Positions 35,308-46,765 of a stretch of DNA of 64,000 nucleotides are shown piece after piece. The position numbers and the translations under genes were made by a program. Source of the stretch: Isoetes taiwanensis (Eukaryota > Streptophyta > Lycopodiopsida > Isoetales > Isoetaceae). The stretch is from contig JAJEKV010000022.1 of assembly GCA_021234155.1 (NCBI GenBank), positions 9,924,934 through 9,988,933 on the forward strand. Reading direction: 5' to 3'. The notes beneath the pieces are model-generated. The model saw only the letters and a list, made by a program, of their open reading frames with translations. It searched no databases and was not told where the DNA came from. Within the stretch, counting starts at the first letter, position 1, and the number at the start of each line of letters is the position of its first letter.

Positions 35308-38300
35308 TAGTTTGATGATTCATGGCTATCACTTAAGGGTTTTCTCTTTTTGGTCATGTTTTGGCATGATGGGCGCTTATGATGCTTAGGATCAATGATG
35401 GTTTTTCTTGATCTGGTTTTCTTTTTTCCAAAGATTAGGTGTGAATCGGGATTTGTGGTAACTTCCGCGTTTAGGGTCCGATTTGGGAAAGGATCATATC
35501 TATCTGTGGATATGTATAGCGACTTTTTAGGGTTTTTCTTTTGATTTGTTTTTCTTTTTACTGATGTACTTAGGTGGGAATCGGGTTTGTGTGTGGGTCG
35601 CTTTTGTGAATGGGTTTGCTCGGACTGTGGTTTTTCCAATAGTCTGCGATACGCTCCCGCATGGTTTTTTAGTGATCTTAGCTCTTTTGGATCTTCGCTT
35701 CTATAATTTCTAGCTCTTCTGCTCGGGTTTATCTCACCTACACACTCGCGAAACAAATCTTGATGTACTAAATCAATCTGCATCGCTTTGGACAAGATTC
35801 GGCTAATCGTCCGGATCTAAACTATGAAAAAGTTATCCGAGAACTGAGGTCTCAATTACGTGAGGTTAGACCGCTAAGATTTTTTGTTTCGCTTTTGGCA
35901 TAGTGCACCTGTGGATTGGCCATACTGGGTCTCTGTGGATTTCGAGGGCTTTGGCGTTTGACCGCAATGCTGAATGGGAAAAGACCGACTCTGGCGATGA
36001 GCATATCCCTGACATGGCGGTGGCACCTCGACTGGAAAGAAGGCATTGATTTGGCGTGGCTCAGCCAGCATGGAATCGGGCCGCTCTTTCTTTTGCCCAA
36101 AATTTCATTCGGGTTTGCTTTTTTCTATTTTGTAGCTTAGTAATGGGTTGCCAGCGACTGCGTCCCATGTTTATATGGTTCTCTTTGATTTGTTTTGTGG
36201 TCTTGTGCACCTATCCTTTGAATGGTACCATACTCGGCTTTCTTAGATTTCTCTTAGATTAATGATGGTGCTTGTGGTCTTGGGATTAGTCTAATTTGTG
36301 TTCCGAAAGCCTTACCAATTTGTTTCTTTTATACCCATGTGTTCCAGCCTTTTTCTCGGGTGGTTTTTCTTTCATTTCATTCACACATTTTTCTCTTACA
36401 TTGTTCGCGAAAGTCCATTCTGTATACGCGCACTAAATAAAACAATGGTGGCTCCTCTCCCATATCTGCTATGCTCGCCTTTTTTCTTTTGTTGCACAAT
36501 CTTATATTGCTCGCTTGAAGTCAATAACTTTCGCTGGCCATTGTTGTCATGGTTATAATTTATGTTTTATTTTTGCCAAGGTTAGACTTTTGCTCTAGTA
36601 GAGGTGTGCTTGTTCAGAGTGCTATGGTATTTTGTCTTTTTTCACGCATTGTCTTTGTTATTGTCGTAAGATTATGTCAAGCACAATATTGGCTCAATTT
36701 TGATTTGCATGCATTAGAGGTAAACGTGAATCCACTCATTTTCGCAAGGGATGGGCATTATGTCATCGACATTGTTGGGTTCCTTTCCGATTTCGCGAAC
36801 ATTCGAGATCAACATTGATGACGATTTTTGCAAGGTCTAGAGGTATGTAGATTTGGTTTTTGATTCCTTATTCACGACTTTTTGCTTAGAATGCCCTTAA
36901 CTTGAGTTGCATTGGTTTTTTCTTTATTTTGTGGGTTTTAGTCCAATCTAGGTATATTTTTGTTATCTCATTTCATTCACACCACCGCCGCTAAAATCTG
37001 TACTGGGCGGTACTGCACTCATGCAAATTTTTATTTGTTGAACATTGTTTATTGTTATTAGTTTAGCTTGCTATGTTGTTTAATGCTCCATAGCTAGGGT
37101 GGTTCGCTTTCATGTTACTTTATGTATCGCAGTCTTTCATAGCTCTCCCCTCGAAGCTAGTCTTGTGTTTTGATTGACATTATGCTTGAGTCTTTGAGTT
37201 TATTCTGTAGGGGTTATTCTAGGGGTTATGCCAATCGTTATGACTCATCAAGTTGCTTTTCCTCTGCCCAATGTGTTTCTACATAGCATATTAGTCCTGC
37301 GGTTGGGCTAGCCATTTATTTAGCTATCTAGTATTTTTCATTTTGATGCCTACATCTGATTTGGGGTACTACTATACTTGGTTTTTCCAATTGTTGACAC
37401 GCGTTAGATATTTCCTTTTTCTTTTGGACATCTTGATTACTCTCTCGCTTTGTTGACCATCTCTTTTTTCCTCTCGATTCTACTTTTTGGAGTGTTGCAG
37501 CTGGTCGTGTTTTGTAGGGTTATTTTTTGGTTTACTATTGATCTTTTCTGTGTGACTACAAAGGTAATCGCTTGTTCCGATATGACCTTGGGTCAGGCTT
37601 TTAATTTGTTCACCCTTTTTTCAGATGATCTTGCTCTCTACACATCCATCGGGTTGTTTTGTCTTTTCTCGTTTGGATGATTGCCCATCTCAAGATGTTC
37701 TATGATTCTGAGGACCATGGTCCTGTGAGGGAGACCTGCTTTTTCGCTCTTCTCTTATTTTGCAGAGTTGTGCATTTAGTTGGAGTCGTTAACCAAAACG
37801 CGTTCTGGAAGTGCTTTTGCATCACTATTTGCTGTATTAGGGTTTAACTGAGGCTCTGGATTCCTATGCATTCATTTTGTTAGCCCTTGGTATATAAGGT
37901 TCTACATGTAGTCTGTGGGTGATGCCATTCATGTTAGATAATTTCATATCCTCGATCCCGAAGCTCTATTTTTATTCTCTTTGGCTTTCAACGCTTGCAC
38001 AAAGAGTGTTTGAGGCTTATTTTGGTCATGTGCATTGGGTAGATAATGCTTAAATGCGATAGTTTCGCTTGGGCCATGGGCATGCTTTTTAGGGTTTCAT
38101 CCGATGCATCTCTTTCTTGCTAGAAATGTATGGTCATTGATTCATTCTTAGCATTTGTTTCTTATTCATTGGTTTCTTTTGAATATCGGTGCCACCGCTT
38201 ATGCCGATATTCCAGATTCTTGTTTGTGGACTTTGTTGTCCTAATCATCTTTATCATCTTTAGAAAATACCTCCACCAGGCCTTGGAGAAGTTTCATGGT

Positions 38301-40690
38301 TTAGGTGTTGTATCCTATAAGTTGCTTTTGTCCCGCTAGCCTTCAACATTCAACTCAAGCTTAGTTTAATGCATATTTTGGTCATATGCATCAGTAGATA
38401 ATGCTTGTACTACATGGCTTGTACTACATGGCTTTTGTTGTACTTAGGCTTTGTAATGCAGGTTTCGCTTTGCATTTGTGTTGAGCTTTCTTATCGCTGG
38501 TCGCCCTTGGGATTTCAATTGTATATTCTTTTTACGCATTGTTCTTCACAGATCCGATACATATGTTGCCTTTTGCCTTATTTCATTTATGTTTCTATCA
38601 CATTTTAGATATCTTGTCTCTTTATGCATTGTTTTCATATTGCCATTCTCAAGAGATATGGGCATTGTCTTTTATCTTTTGTGCTTGGACTCCGTTATTG
38701 ATTCCTTGGTGTCTTCTTTTATTTCTTTCTCGCTCGCTTTCGCTTCTCATCCATCGCTTCATCTTTTTTTAGGGCAGCATCTTTGAGTCATGCTTCATAT
38801 CCTTTAGGGTTCTTTGTGATCGCCTTTTAGATGAATTTTGTTGGGCATGTATTGGTTTGGCTCAGCATTGATGCTGGTTTTGATCCGGTGATGCATTGTT
38901 CTATTCCGCCTTTTGCTCTTCCTTCACAATAGGTTAATAAAATTTCATATTTTAGTTGCTTCTATTGGCCTTGGTGCTCTCTGCTAATATGCATTACTTG
39001 GCTGCTTTACTATGGTTCATCTAGCCTATGTTTTTAAGCATTTTTACAGGAGAATAGTAGGTAGTAATGATGGCGGGTAGCTCGTTGTTCACGGTGCTTG
39101 TTTTTAGCTAAAGTAGTGGCTGCCATCAATACTCTTTGTGCCGCAGCCATTGGTTATCAAGTATTTTTTCGCAAATTAGGTTACTATTTTGTTTGGTTTT
39201 TTCGGCTTTTGTCTCATCATCTCCCAACCTCTCTCTATCAGATTATCTTTCACCTTATGGGTTCCTTTTGTTTCGTGTGTTCTACCAGCTTCTGGCCATT
39301 TAGTTTCAATTGACCCATTTGCTCGATCCTCACCTTTGCCTCGGGCCGCTTTTATGTTTTATTATCTGCTTCCTTTTCACCTCGAAATTTTGGCTTTGTG
39401 ACATTCTCATCCTCCATTCATCCCTTTGGCTTCTATGTTTTTCTTTTAGAGCTCTCTATCATACCTTATCTGATCCTAGTGTTTACATCCTCCTCCTCTT
39501 CTCGCTCTATTATTCTTTGGTGCTCTTTTTTGATTTCATGGTTGGTTACCAAGTATTTTTGTAGCTTTGTGGCCTTATCTAATGTGACTTGGCTCCAAGT
39601 AGTTTATACCTGGCTTGTCGGGTCATTATTCGTGGTATTTGTCTCGAATTTCTTCATTGCCTTGGTAACACTTTAGCTTTTTGCTCAGCTTCAACCTCGC
39701 TTGCCATGCTCCTTCAAGGTTCTCCATCTAACCAGTCTGTATTGTTACTTTTGTGTCTGCTAATTTTACGTTGTCTATCAAGTCAGACTGCTACTTTGTG
39801 TCTCTCTATTTGATGATCCCATCATTCACTTCCGCTTCCTGTTTCGCCTACTTTTTTTCTTAAGCCTTATTGTTCGCCTTTTCTTTTTGTTCTCTTTTAT
39901 GCTTACTTTTCTTGGTCTCATCTTCTTCCCTGCTTTACTCGTTGCCTTGGGTCTTTTTTGCTCGACGCCCATCCCTCCGACATACTGAACTCCTTGTTCT
40001 GGCCTCATGCTTTGCCTCACATGGTTCCATTGCTTTATTATCCTGCTCCTCTCATATTACTTCCTTGCATCTCTATTATCCCCTTTAGTCATGTTTTTCT
40101 AGTCTCTAGCTCCATTTTTGTTCACTGCTTGGCATTTTTTGTTGACTTTTTGCTCTTTTGGTCCTGTTGGTTCGTATTTTTATCCCGCTTTGTTCCATGT
40201 ATTCATATTTGTTCCTGCGGTGTGTTTTTCATTGTTCATTCATTGTCTTATGTGGATCATTAATTCCTTTTCTCCGTCTCCAGCTTTTCCCGCTGAGTTT
40301 TGTCCCCTCGGCCCAATCTTCTCCACTTTTTCTTTTCCTCTCTTTTTTTCGACTTTTTAACTTTGTCAAGGCTTGTTCGCTTTCTTTCGTCGCTTGCTTC
40401 CTATGTCATCCATTCCTGCCCTAATTTACCCGCCAGCTCCTTTCTACCATATTGCGTTCTTTCCTTTCTATGTGTTCTTTCTTCTTTTCACTGTCAGCCC
40501 TTCCATCGGCTCTTCGATGTTCTCATTCGTTTCAGGCCTTTGTTGTTGCCATTTTGTCCATTTTGTTTCTCATTGCCAGCCTCTTATTCAGGTATTCTTT
40601 TCCCCGCGGACCCTTTTGTCGACTCGCTTCTCCTCTTCTTTCTTCTTTTTAGCTTCTTCTTCTTTTCTTCCATGCTGAATTGTTTTTGAG
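35308..40690 (+). other. T-rich internal region without recognised coding domain
   Basis: About 5.4 kb in which T far exceeds A on the plus strand. Plus-strand frames are Phe/Leu/Ser/Cys-rich (for example 40300-40689, 129 codons). The longest minus-strand frame, 35307-35795, is Lys/Arg/Ser-rich. Both are what this composition produces by chance. Short internal echoes exist: TTTTGGTCATGTGCAT...GTAGATAATGCTT at 38021 and 38375; TTGTACTACATGGC in tandem at 38407. No gag zinc knuckle, protease, RT or integrase motif was seen on either strand. Confidence 0.5.
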
Positions 40691-40730
40691 TTTGTTCCTC
40701 TTCTATCAGCCAGTATATGCCTATCATAGG

Positions 40731-41130
40731 ACCCATCCTAGGAATGATGGGTATCCTCCATGATCACATAGGTTAGAAACATGACAATATGTAGCAATGA
40801 TGTTAACCAAATAACAGGTTAATAAAACATTACCAACAAGGCATTAAACGGTGGAAAAATAAAATGAGATATATGTAGAGAGTGTGCAAAGTGACATTAC
40901 CAACAAGGCATTAAATGGTGGAGAAATAAAAGAAGATATATGTAGAGAGAGTGCAAAGTGACAAGAGGAGAGCTTTCCCTTATAGTCTTGGTTGGAAGGA
41001 GAACCTTTGATTTAATGTTTTTACGGACATCTTTAGGAGCATTAGGAGAAAAAGTTAGTAGTTTATCAATTAGTATTAGCCCAAAATTGGTCTTTAAGGA
41101 AGAAAGTTGGCCTATGTCATGCTCGAGGGA
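40731..41130 (+). repeat. Dispersed repeat copy A, third part
   Basis: Resumes the match to copy B (60950-61490): GGGTATCCTCCA, AATAACAGGTTAA, AAGGCATTAAA, GAGATATATGTAGA, GAGAGCTTTCCCTT and CAGTATTAGCCCAAA or near matches. It contains the uninterrupted equivalent (about 41029-41075) of the site that holds the SINE in copy B. Confidence 0.85.
40827..40962. repeat. 67-bp tandem duplication within copy A
   Basis: ACATTACCAACAAGGCATTAAA begins both units, at 40827 and 40894, and each ends GTGCAAAGTGAC. Copy B has a single unit, so the duplication arose in copy A after the two separated. Confidence 0.85.
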
Positions 41131-41899
41131 TTCAGTATTCTTTGTAGTAGGGGACATGTGCATGCAATAAAGGGGGGTTTTTTTTTACCATTTCCATTTG
41201 TATACTTATCAATAGGGGTTTTTTTTTCGCTATTATCTGGGGCAAAATATATACTTTAGGGGTTAAATTTGCTTTCAAAGATCGGGCAGATACTAGATGT
41301 TTTCTACACCCTTTGGAAACTACAGATGTCCATATATATCCTTTATTACTAAGTGCACTCCCCAGGATGTCATGCAGATACTTTGTTCCAAAAGCCCATG
41401 GAACAATCGATCCTGCAAGTTTTTGGAGGCTATTTTGGATTATAAGACTTTCCAAAATAGCATAGTTGTGAGAGTAGATCTAACAACTACATTGCAAGTG
41501 CAGATTTACTCGGTCCCTATCTTGACTTGCCTGTTTAACAAAAGAACTTGTATACTTTATGTCTTCAAAATTTATAAGCAAGATACGGAATAGTGGACTA
41601 GTCTTACAAGTCCTTAAAGTTTCAAATAAGGAAAATTTCAAAGTAGCTCTTACTTCTACAAAGCAAATTGTGTTCGGCTTGTTGAAACCAACCCTATCTC
41701 TCCCTTTCCCCCGCCTAAAAAAAAAAAAAAAAAAAAAAAGATCGTTTGATAAATTAGTTTTTGAATGCCTACTAGAGAAAACGATCATGAAATATCAATG
41801 CAAAGGGAGTTTTTTCCAAAATGAAGGAAAAATTTGCTCTTTGAAGAGTGTGTGCCTTTTTTTTTTGGGGGAGGGGATGTGGATTTAGCATTACTTCAT
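41131..41899. other. Spacer with a 23-base A run
   Basis: Open frames on both strands lack recognisable motifs. A pure A23 run occupies 41717-41739 after a C/T-rich stretch and could be the poly-A tail of a plus-strand retroposon. I could not find a matching upstream target duplication, so no element is called. Confidence 0.4.
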
Positions 41900-42725
41900 G
41901 ATTTAGGTTTGGCTTGACAAATGATAAGAAGCAAACCAGCTTAGAGTGGTACAATAAGATGGTTTTCATAGTGATCTTTAGAGACAAACACATGGTATTT
42001 AATTGGATATTTTGGAATGCGCCTAAATATCACATCGTATAAGCCCATACAATCAGATTGCCAGGTTTTAATAACAATATTTAAGAGCATATTGCTAGAA
42101 GGTTGGCCAAAAATGCAGCATGTCAGGTAGTAACTGCAAACTATTTGTTAGATAGGGACAACATATTGAGTGAGACGATGGTTTAAAATTGGACCACTAT
42201 TCAAAACGTTCTTGAGAAGATGTGTATTTGAGATACATAAAGAAACCATTATCCACCATAGCTAGTGTTAATGATACATGAAGTTTAGATTTTCCAATTG
42301 TATGGGTATTCTTTCTTTCAATTCGTTTTTCTCTCGAGCTTTGTAAAGCCCAGAGATTGCATATTTTCTTGGTCAGTGGAAAATATTTCTGATTTTATTT
42401 TTTATTTTTTCAAACGATGGGGTATCCTCCATGGGCTAGGAACATGAGCAATAATAGGTTAACCAAATATTACCAAATAGCTCATGAACCAAATAACAGG
42501 TTAACAAAATAGCTTTATCGAGTGTGCAAAAGTATTTAAAACTTTGTAATGACATTGTAAACATACTTCCCATATTTGGAGAGTTGATAATATGTGCCTC
42601 CTATGGTCTTGGGAAAAATTGGATTTGCATTGTATTTGAGTTTCAAATTGATTGAAATTTCAATTTGTGTCTTTATTTTGTTGACATGGTATTGCACAAA
42701 TAATTTTGCCTCCAATACTACATAT
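41900..42725 (+). repeat. R-family repeat, copy R1
   Basis: Matches R3 (46320-47110) nearly end to end: ACACATGGTATTTAATTGGA, CATATAAGCCCATACAATC or close match, ATTGCTAGAAGGTTGGCCAA, ACGATGGTTTAAAATTGGAC, ACCATAGCTAGTGTTAA and CCAATACTACATATATAAAA. Bases 42417-42505 differ from R3 and instead resemble copy A/B (GGGTATCCTCCA...GCTAGGAACATGAGCAATAA), so a piece of that repeat has been inserted or converted into R1. No coding frame is conserved. Confidence 0.85.
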
Positions 42726-42730
42726 ATAAA

Positions 42731-43560
42731 AATAGAATAGAATTGAATAGAATTGATTTTTATCGTCCCCGGAGACCAATTGGCCTATGGGACCCAAACA
42801 AGGTATACTTGCCGTGACATCGCTTAAGATAAAAAACCTCTTCATAGAGTTTTCGAGGGAAAAAAACTTGGCAGTAGAAATTATACAATGATATATGATA
42901 ATGGTACATTATGATGTATCTCAGTGCATCATCCGAGGATATAATTGAGTGCAGGCATCTTGATGTCCTGGAGATAAGATTTTGGTGAGTCCATCGACGC
43001 TGTATCCAAAGAAGGTACGCCGCCGCCGGGTTAGGGCAGATCAATCGAGTATTAGTCATGCAAATGTGACCTAATGCCGACACAATGCCGCAGTGTGGCT
43101 TCTTCATCTTCACAGCACCCGCTGCCGCCACGCATTACCGCCTATCCTTCAGGCTCCCGTGTCCATCTACCTCGCTGATGTGCACCGTATGCAATGGAAG
43201 CTTATCAATCAAGGCTACTGCGGGACCACATGCAAGTGTGGGGTTGATCTTGACCTTATAGTGTGTTGTCCTAACATGTTTAAGGGCATCAAGATCCCAA
43301 ATCTTGCTTAAGCAAGCATTTAGGTATTGCCGCTGACCGATGGTGATCCTCTCACCAATTTGGATGCAATCTCCATGCTCTTAAAGGCCCCTATCCTGAG
43401 AATCAATGTGCTCTTCTCTCCTTCCAATATGCCTATAGTATGCTTCACATTAATTATTGTACATCCTAGTAACAAGTACACGTTGGGGGCTTTAATAAGA
43501 ATATGTTTATACTAAAATTGGATGTAGAAATGTCCCTCCCCCTTTTTTCTTTTCTTTTTT
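42731..43560 (-). mobile_element. LINE-like element of the TATTC-tail family
   Basis: Inserted at the AT-rich end of R1; R3 shows the site without it at about 47105. On the minus strand the 3' end reads CCAATTGGTCTCC, GGGGACGATAAAAATC, then TATTC-type units (42731-42755). The upstream boundary is not sharp. The family occurs at least five times here (32505, 42731, 44416, 46211 and 46722). Confidence 0.65.
43137..43374 (-). pseudogene. Conserved reading frame of unknown protein in the LINE-like family
   Basis: Minus-strand frame of about 79 codons ending in a stop at about 43137. Residues in order include CIQIGERITIGQRQYLNAC, KIWDLDALKHVRTTHYKV, PTLACGPAVALIDKL and VDGHGSLKDRR. The copy at 33160-33330 aligns by eye over about 45 residues, with RQYL, W-D-x2-A-L-x-H and H-Y conserved, so the frame was once under coding constraint. 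About 380 bp of 3' untranslated sequence separates the stop from the tail. I cannot name the protein. A LINE ORF2 C-terminus is the simplest guess from position. Confidence 0.5.
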
Positions 43561-43589
43561 TTGGGGTTTCAGAGGCATAGAGGCTAAAA

Positions 43590-43754
43590 AGGCATAGAAC
43601 AGTTCAAGTTTAAATACATATATTTAGTCATTTCATTAATATTACCGGGAGGAAGAAGATTGATAAGGTAAAACCACCTTAGAATGATACAATAAGATGG
43701 TTTTCTATAGTGATCTTTAGAGATAAGCACATGGTATTCAATTGGATATTTTGG
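43590..43754 (+). repeat. R-family repeat, copy R2, first part
   Basis: Matches 46100-46350 of R3 and 41925-42015 of R1, including GAGGAAGAAGA, GATACAATAAGATGGTTTTC, AGTGATCTTTAGAGA and CACATGGTATTCAATTGGAT. Confidence 0.8.
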
Positions 43755-44140
43755 TGTTTTTTGAAGAATGACAAACTTTATTGAAACTCCAAGCCAAAAG
43801 TTGATACAAATGCAGAAGTGAATAAAATCTCAGAGGATAATCATGATCCACCGAGCAGAACCACCAACCCATGCATAAGACAACACACTCCAAATAGGCT
43901 CCAAATATCAACTGTCAGCCAAGTGTGACTCGTGAGCAAGCCAAGAACAACAGTAGGCCTTAACGATTCTAGCTTGTAAAGGCCCCGAGGACAACCTAGA
44001 GGGAATACCCAAACCTTGAAAGATACACAATCTTCCTCAAGGCCTGCATGGACCACAACAATCATCCCGACAAGCAAATGAAATGCTTGCCCGTGAACTT
44101 ATTCCAAGTATCAAGATAAACAAAATTTAAGCCAAGTATC
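43755..44140 (-). mobile_element. Short 5'-truncated LINE copy in R2
   Basis: A 386-bp insert in R2, absent from R1 and R3. On the minus strand it ends GAGTTTCAATAAAGTTTGTC, ATTCTTCAAAAAAC, similar to the 3' end of the LINE at 8636. Flanking direct repeats are GATATTTTGG (43745-43754) and GATATACTTTTGG (44141-44153), the expected target duplication with a small indel. Only the 3' part is present; the open frame at 43841-44077 has no recognised motif. Confidence 0.75.
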
Positions 44141-44415
44141 GATATACTTTTGGTTTATGCCTAAATAATACATCATATAAGCCCATACAATCATTGTCGG
44201 GCTTAAATAACAATATATAAGAGCATAATGCTAGAAGGTTGGCCAAAGTACAAATGCAAAGATGTCGTAGTAATATTAGCAAACTATTTGTTAGGTAGGG
44301 GCAAGATATTGTGAGAGCATGTCGTAGTAATAGCAAAACTATTTGTTAGATAGTGATATTGAGAGACGATGGTTTAAAATTGGACCACTATTCTAAATGT
44401 TCTTGAGAAATGTAT
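44141..44415 (+). repeat. R-family repeat, copy R2, second part
   Basis: Resumes R2 with GCCTAAATA, CATATAAGCCCATACAATC, GCTAGAAGGTTGGCCAAAGT and GATGGTTTAAAATTGGACC. It contains the same ~57-bp internal duplication (around TGTCGTAGTAAT) that R3 has and R1 lacks. Confidence 0.8.
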
Positions 44416-44635
44416 ATTGCACCTATGCTCTTGTACGTCCCATCCGCTAGAACCAATGTGCTCGCCTCCTTCCAAAGACGCCTTTGAGGCATCATGGGCC
44501 CATGGCCACAAAGATAGTTTTCACGGTAATTATTGTACATACCCATTAACAATGGCTATCCTTGGGGGTTTTAATAACAATATGTTGTACTGTACTGATG
44601 TGTAGAGCTCATTCCCCCTTTTAGAGGGAGTGTGT
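44416..44635 (-). mobile_element. Internal fragment of the TATTC-tail LINE-like family
   Basis: Resembles 43380-43560: ATGCTCTT, AACCAATGTGCTC against AATCAATGTGCTC, AATTATTGTACAT, and TTTTAATAACAATATG against TTTAATAAGAATATG. No tail is present. Confidence 0.45.
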
Positions 44636-46180
44636 GCTGATTTAGCATTACTTTTTTGGAAGAAAAGGAAGTGCCACTTTTTAATTTTTTGTAATAAAAA
44701 TACATGCAACAAATACGTATGAGATTACTACAGTGAGCTCACCTCAACTTCTTCTATCTCCCCACATGCGTTTATTCAATCTCCTAATGAGACAAATAGA
44801 AAATTTACATACCAAAATACCTCGTAATTTCATGTAACAACACATGATGAAGTAGGAAAAATAAAACAAGTATGTGATCTTGTCTTGAGAACCCGGCTTT
44901 GAAGTGTAACTCATATGCAATCCTTAATGATGATGTAAGGCATGTTGTCCAAAAATGTACCCACTCAAGCATATGGTACTTGAGTTTTACTTAAGCATCA
45001 AGACTATATTTAGTATGCTCAAGCTTACTTGAACATCAATGGCCTTTTCAAGACTAGAAATGCTCTAGTTAGAACATTTTAAATCCCTACCAGGCATAAT
45101 GTCACATTGTGGGTTACACGACCGGGCCGCCTCTCCAACAGAGAAGTGGACTTAGTAACGTAAATGCCGCGATTGTGGGATTATCCGTCATGTGCTCGAT
45201 ACATCATTCCGTGCACTACAAGAAGCCTCCCAAATGAACTCTCCGCCATCAACACAAAAATTCATTATACCCGCTCTCTTTAACCATACTTTACCGATGA
45301 GTTGTCTCTTCCGCTTAAAGGAAACAGGAGTGCAAAAGGAAGGAATACCATCCTAAAACAAAACCTTGAAATAATAGTAAACTACCAAATTTAAAGAAAT
45401 CTAAACCTTCTTCTCAAAGAAGTTCTATTAACTTTTGTTCCACCTTTTATAAGCATTTGTGCTTTTTCTAAGGTGCTCATCCACAAACAAAGAAGGAACA
45501 AGCAACCGTCTCCGGCAAATTTCTTAGGCCGCTCGCTAAGCTAACAAATATGTATCTTCCGAAAGGGCCTGTGATGCCTATTCCATTTGTGAATTACAAA
45601 GAAGCTAATACGCTTAAAAACTCAGTAAACCTTGCTTGTAAATCTCCATTATGCTTGTAGAATATCGAACATCATGCTTATCTCAAGCATTAGAACAAAA
45701 ATACCAATGCTAGTGGTTTTATCTTGTGAGAACCAGTGGATCCTTTGAAGTGTTCTTAAGAACCAAGAAATCAAGCATTCTCGGAAGGAAGAAACGTGCT
45801 TTGTATCCAAGAAAGTAAACCCTCAAGCAGGCACCAGAAAAGAGATTCAATTGTGGATGATGCAAAGAAGCGTCGATTAGAAGAGAAAGAGGGCTGCCCT
45901 CTTCTTGCCGCCTAGCCTATCGTGCTGTCAGCTTTCGTTCTTATTTTTCAACTTCTGGCCCGCTCATTTATTTAGCATTACTCATGATTTTGGTTTGGTT
46001 TGACAATGTTTGTTAGGATTTGGTTGAGCACATACATAGAAAATGCATGTTGGAATGAACTTATGTTAATTTTGATGGTGCTTTCTAGGGACCGATTAGG
46101 GATATGGGTCACTTTAGAGGCTAGAAGGCATATAACACATATCTAGTCAGTTCATTAACATTAGTGGGAGGAAGAAGAAT
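44636..46180. other. Spacer, nothing recognised
   Basis: No supportable gene on either strand. The TTTAGCATTACT string before 44655 and at about 45971 also occurs at 41885, suggesting further worn R-family flanks. Confidence 0.45.
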
Positions 46181-46210
46181 GATAAGAAGCAACTAGCTTT
46201 AGACGATACA

Positions 46211-46320
46211 GATAGAATAGGAATAGAATAGTTTTTTATCTACCTTATAATTCAATAGGGTCAAAGGACCCATACAATGGGCTAGTACAATCATTACTAC
46301 TAGGTTAAAAAAACCCCTCC
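46211..46320 (-). mobile_element. 110-bp truncated copy of the TATTC-tail family
   Basis: Begins with GATAGAATAGGAATAGAATA (the tail in reverse), then TTTTTATCTACC and GGACCCATACAATGGGC, weakly matching the 3' end at 42731-42800. It replaces R sequence found in R1 and R2. Confidence 0.55.
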
Positions 46321-46721
46321 ACATGGTATTCAATTGGATATTTTGATTTACGCCTAAATATCACATCATATAAGCCCATACAATCAGATTGCCAGCTTTA
46401 ATAACAATATTTAAGAGCATATTGCTAGAAGGTTGGCCAAAGTACAAATACAACATGTCAGGTAGTAATAGCAAACTATTTATTAGATAGGGGCAAAATA
46501 TTGAGTGAGAGCATGTCAGGTAGTAATAGCAAACTATTTGATAGATAGGGGCAAGATATTGAGTGAGACGATGGTTTAAAATTGGACCACTATTCTAAAT
46601 GTTCTTGAGAAGATGTGTATTTGAGATACATGAGGAAACCATTATCGACCATAGCTAGTGTTAAATGATACATGAAGTTTAGATTTTCCAATTCCATGGG
46701 TATTCTTTCGTTCAATTCGTT

Positions 46722-46765
46722 CCGTGGACGCTAAAAACCTATTCTATTCTATTCTATTCTATTCT
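46722..46765 (+). mobile_element. 44-bp extremely truncated retroposon copy
   Basis: CCGTGGACGCTAAAAACC plus five TATTC units lies between CAATTCGT and CCGAGCTTTGTAAAG. R1 has CAATTCGTTTTTCTCTCGAG at the same place. The first 18 bases match the last bases of the family's 3' end (CCGGGGACGATAAAAATC). The insert is therefore just the end and the tail, on the plus strand. Confidence 0.7.

Larger units (their letters stand above)
33976..40730 (+). mobile_element. ~6.7-kb T-rich insertion, probable non-autonomous LTR element
   Basis: Copy B passes from ACACTCCAAACG directly to GGGGTATCCTCC, whereas copy A is split here by about 6.7 kb. The plus strand is strikingly T-rich and A-poor, so many Phe/Leu/Ser-rich frames stay open for 60-130 codons. 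None shows a membrane-protein family or a retroelement domain. A perfect plant tRNA-iMet primer-binding site at 34516 and a one-mismatch site at 35296 indicate LTR retrotransposon origin. With no gag or pol visible, it resembles a LARD-type non-autonomous element. A clear 3' LTR was not found. Edges are uncertain by about 50 bp; TGTTCCTCT occurs near both (33976 and 40693). Confidence 0.55.

Noticed and set aside
35307-35795. 162-codon minus-strand Lys/Arg/Ser-rich open frame
   Set aside because: Opposite a T-rich strand, where such frames stay open by composition; no motif, and it overlaps a PBS-like site.
37450-40689. Series of hydrophobic plus-strand frames resembling membrane proteins
   Set aside because: Phe/Leu/Ser/Cys content follows from T-rich DNA; frames overlap in several phases and have no family motif.
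41717-41739. Poly-A tail of another retroposon
   Set aside because: No matching target duplication or recognisable element body upstream; it could be a simple A tract.
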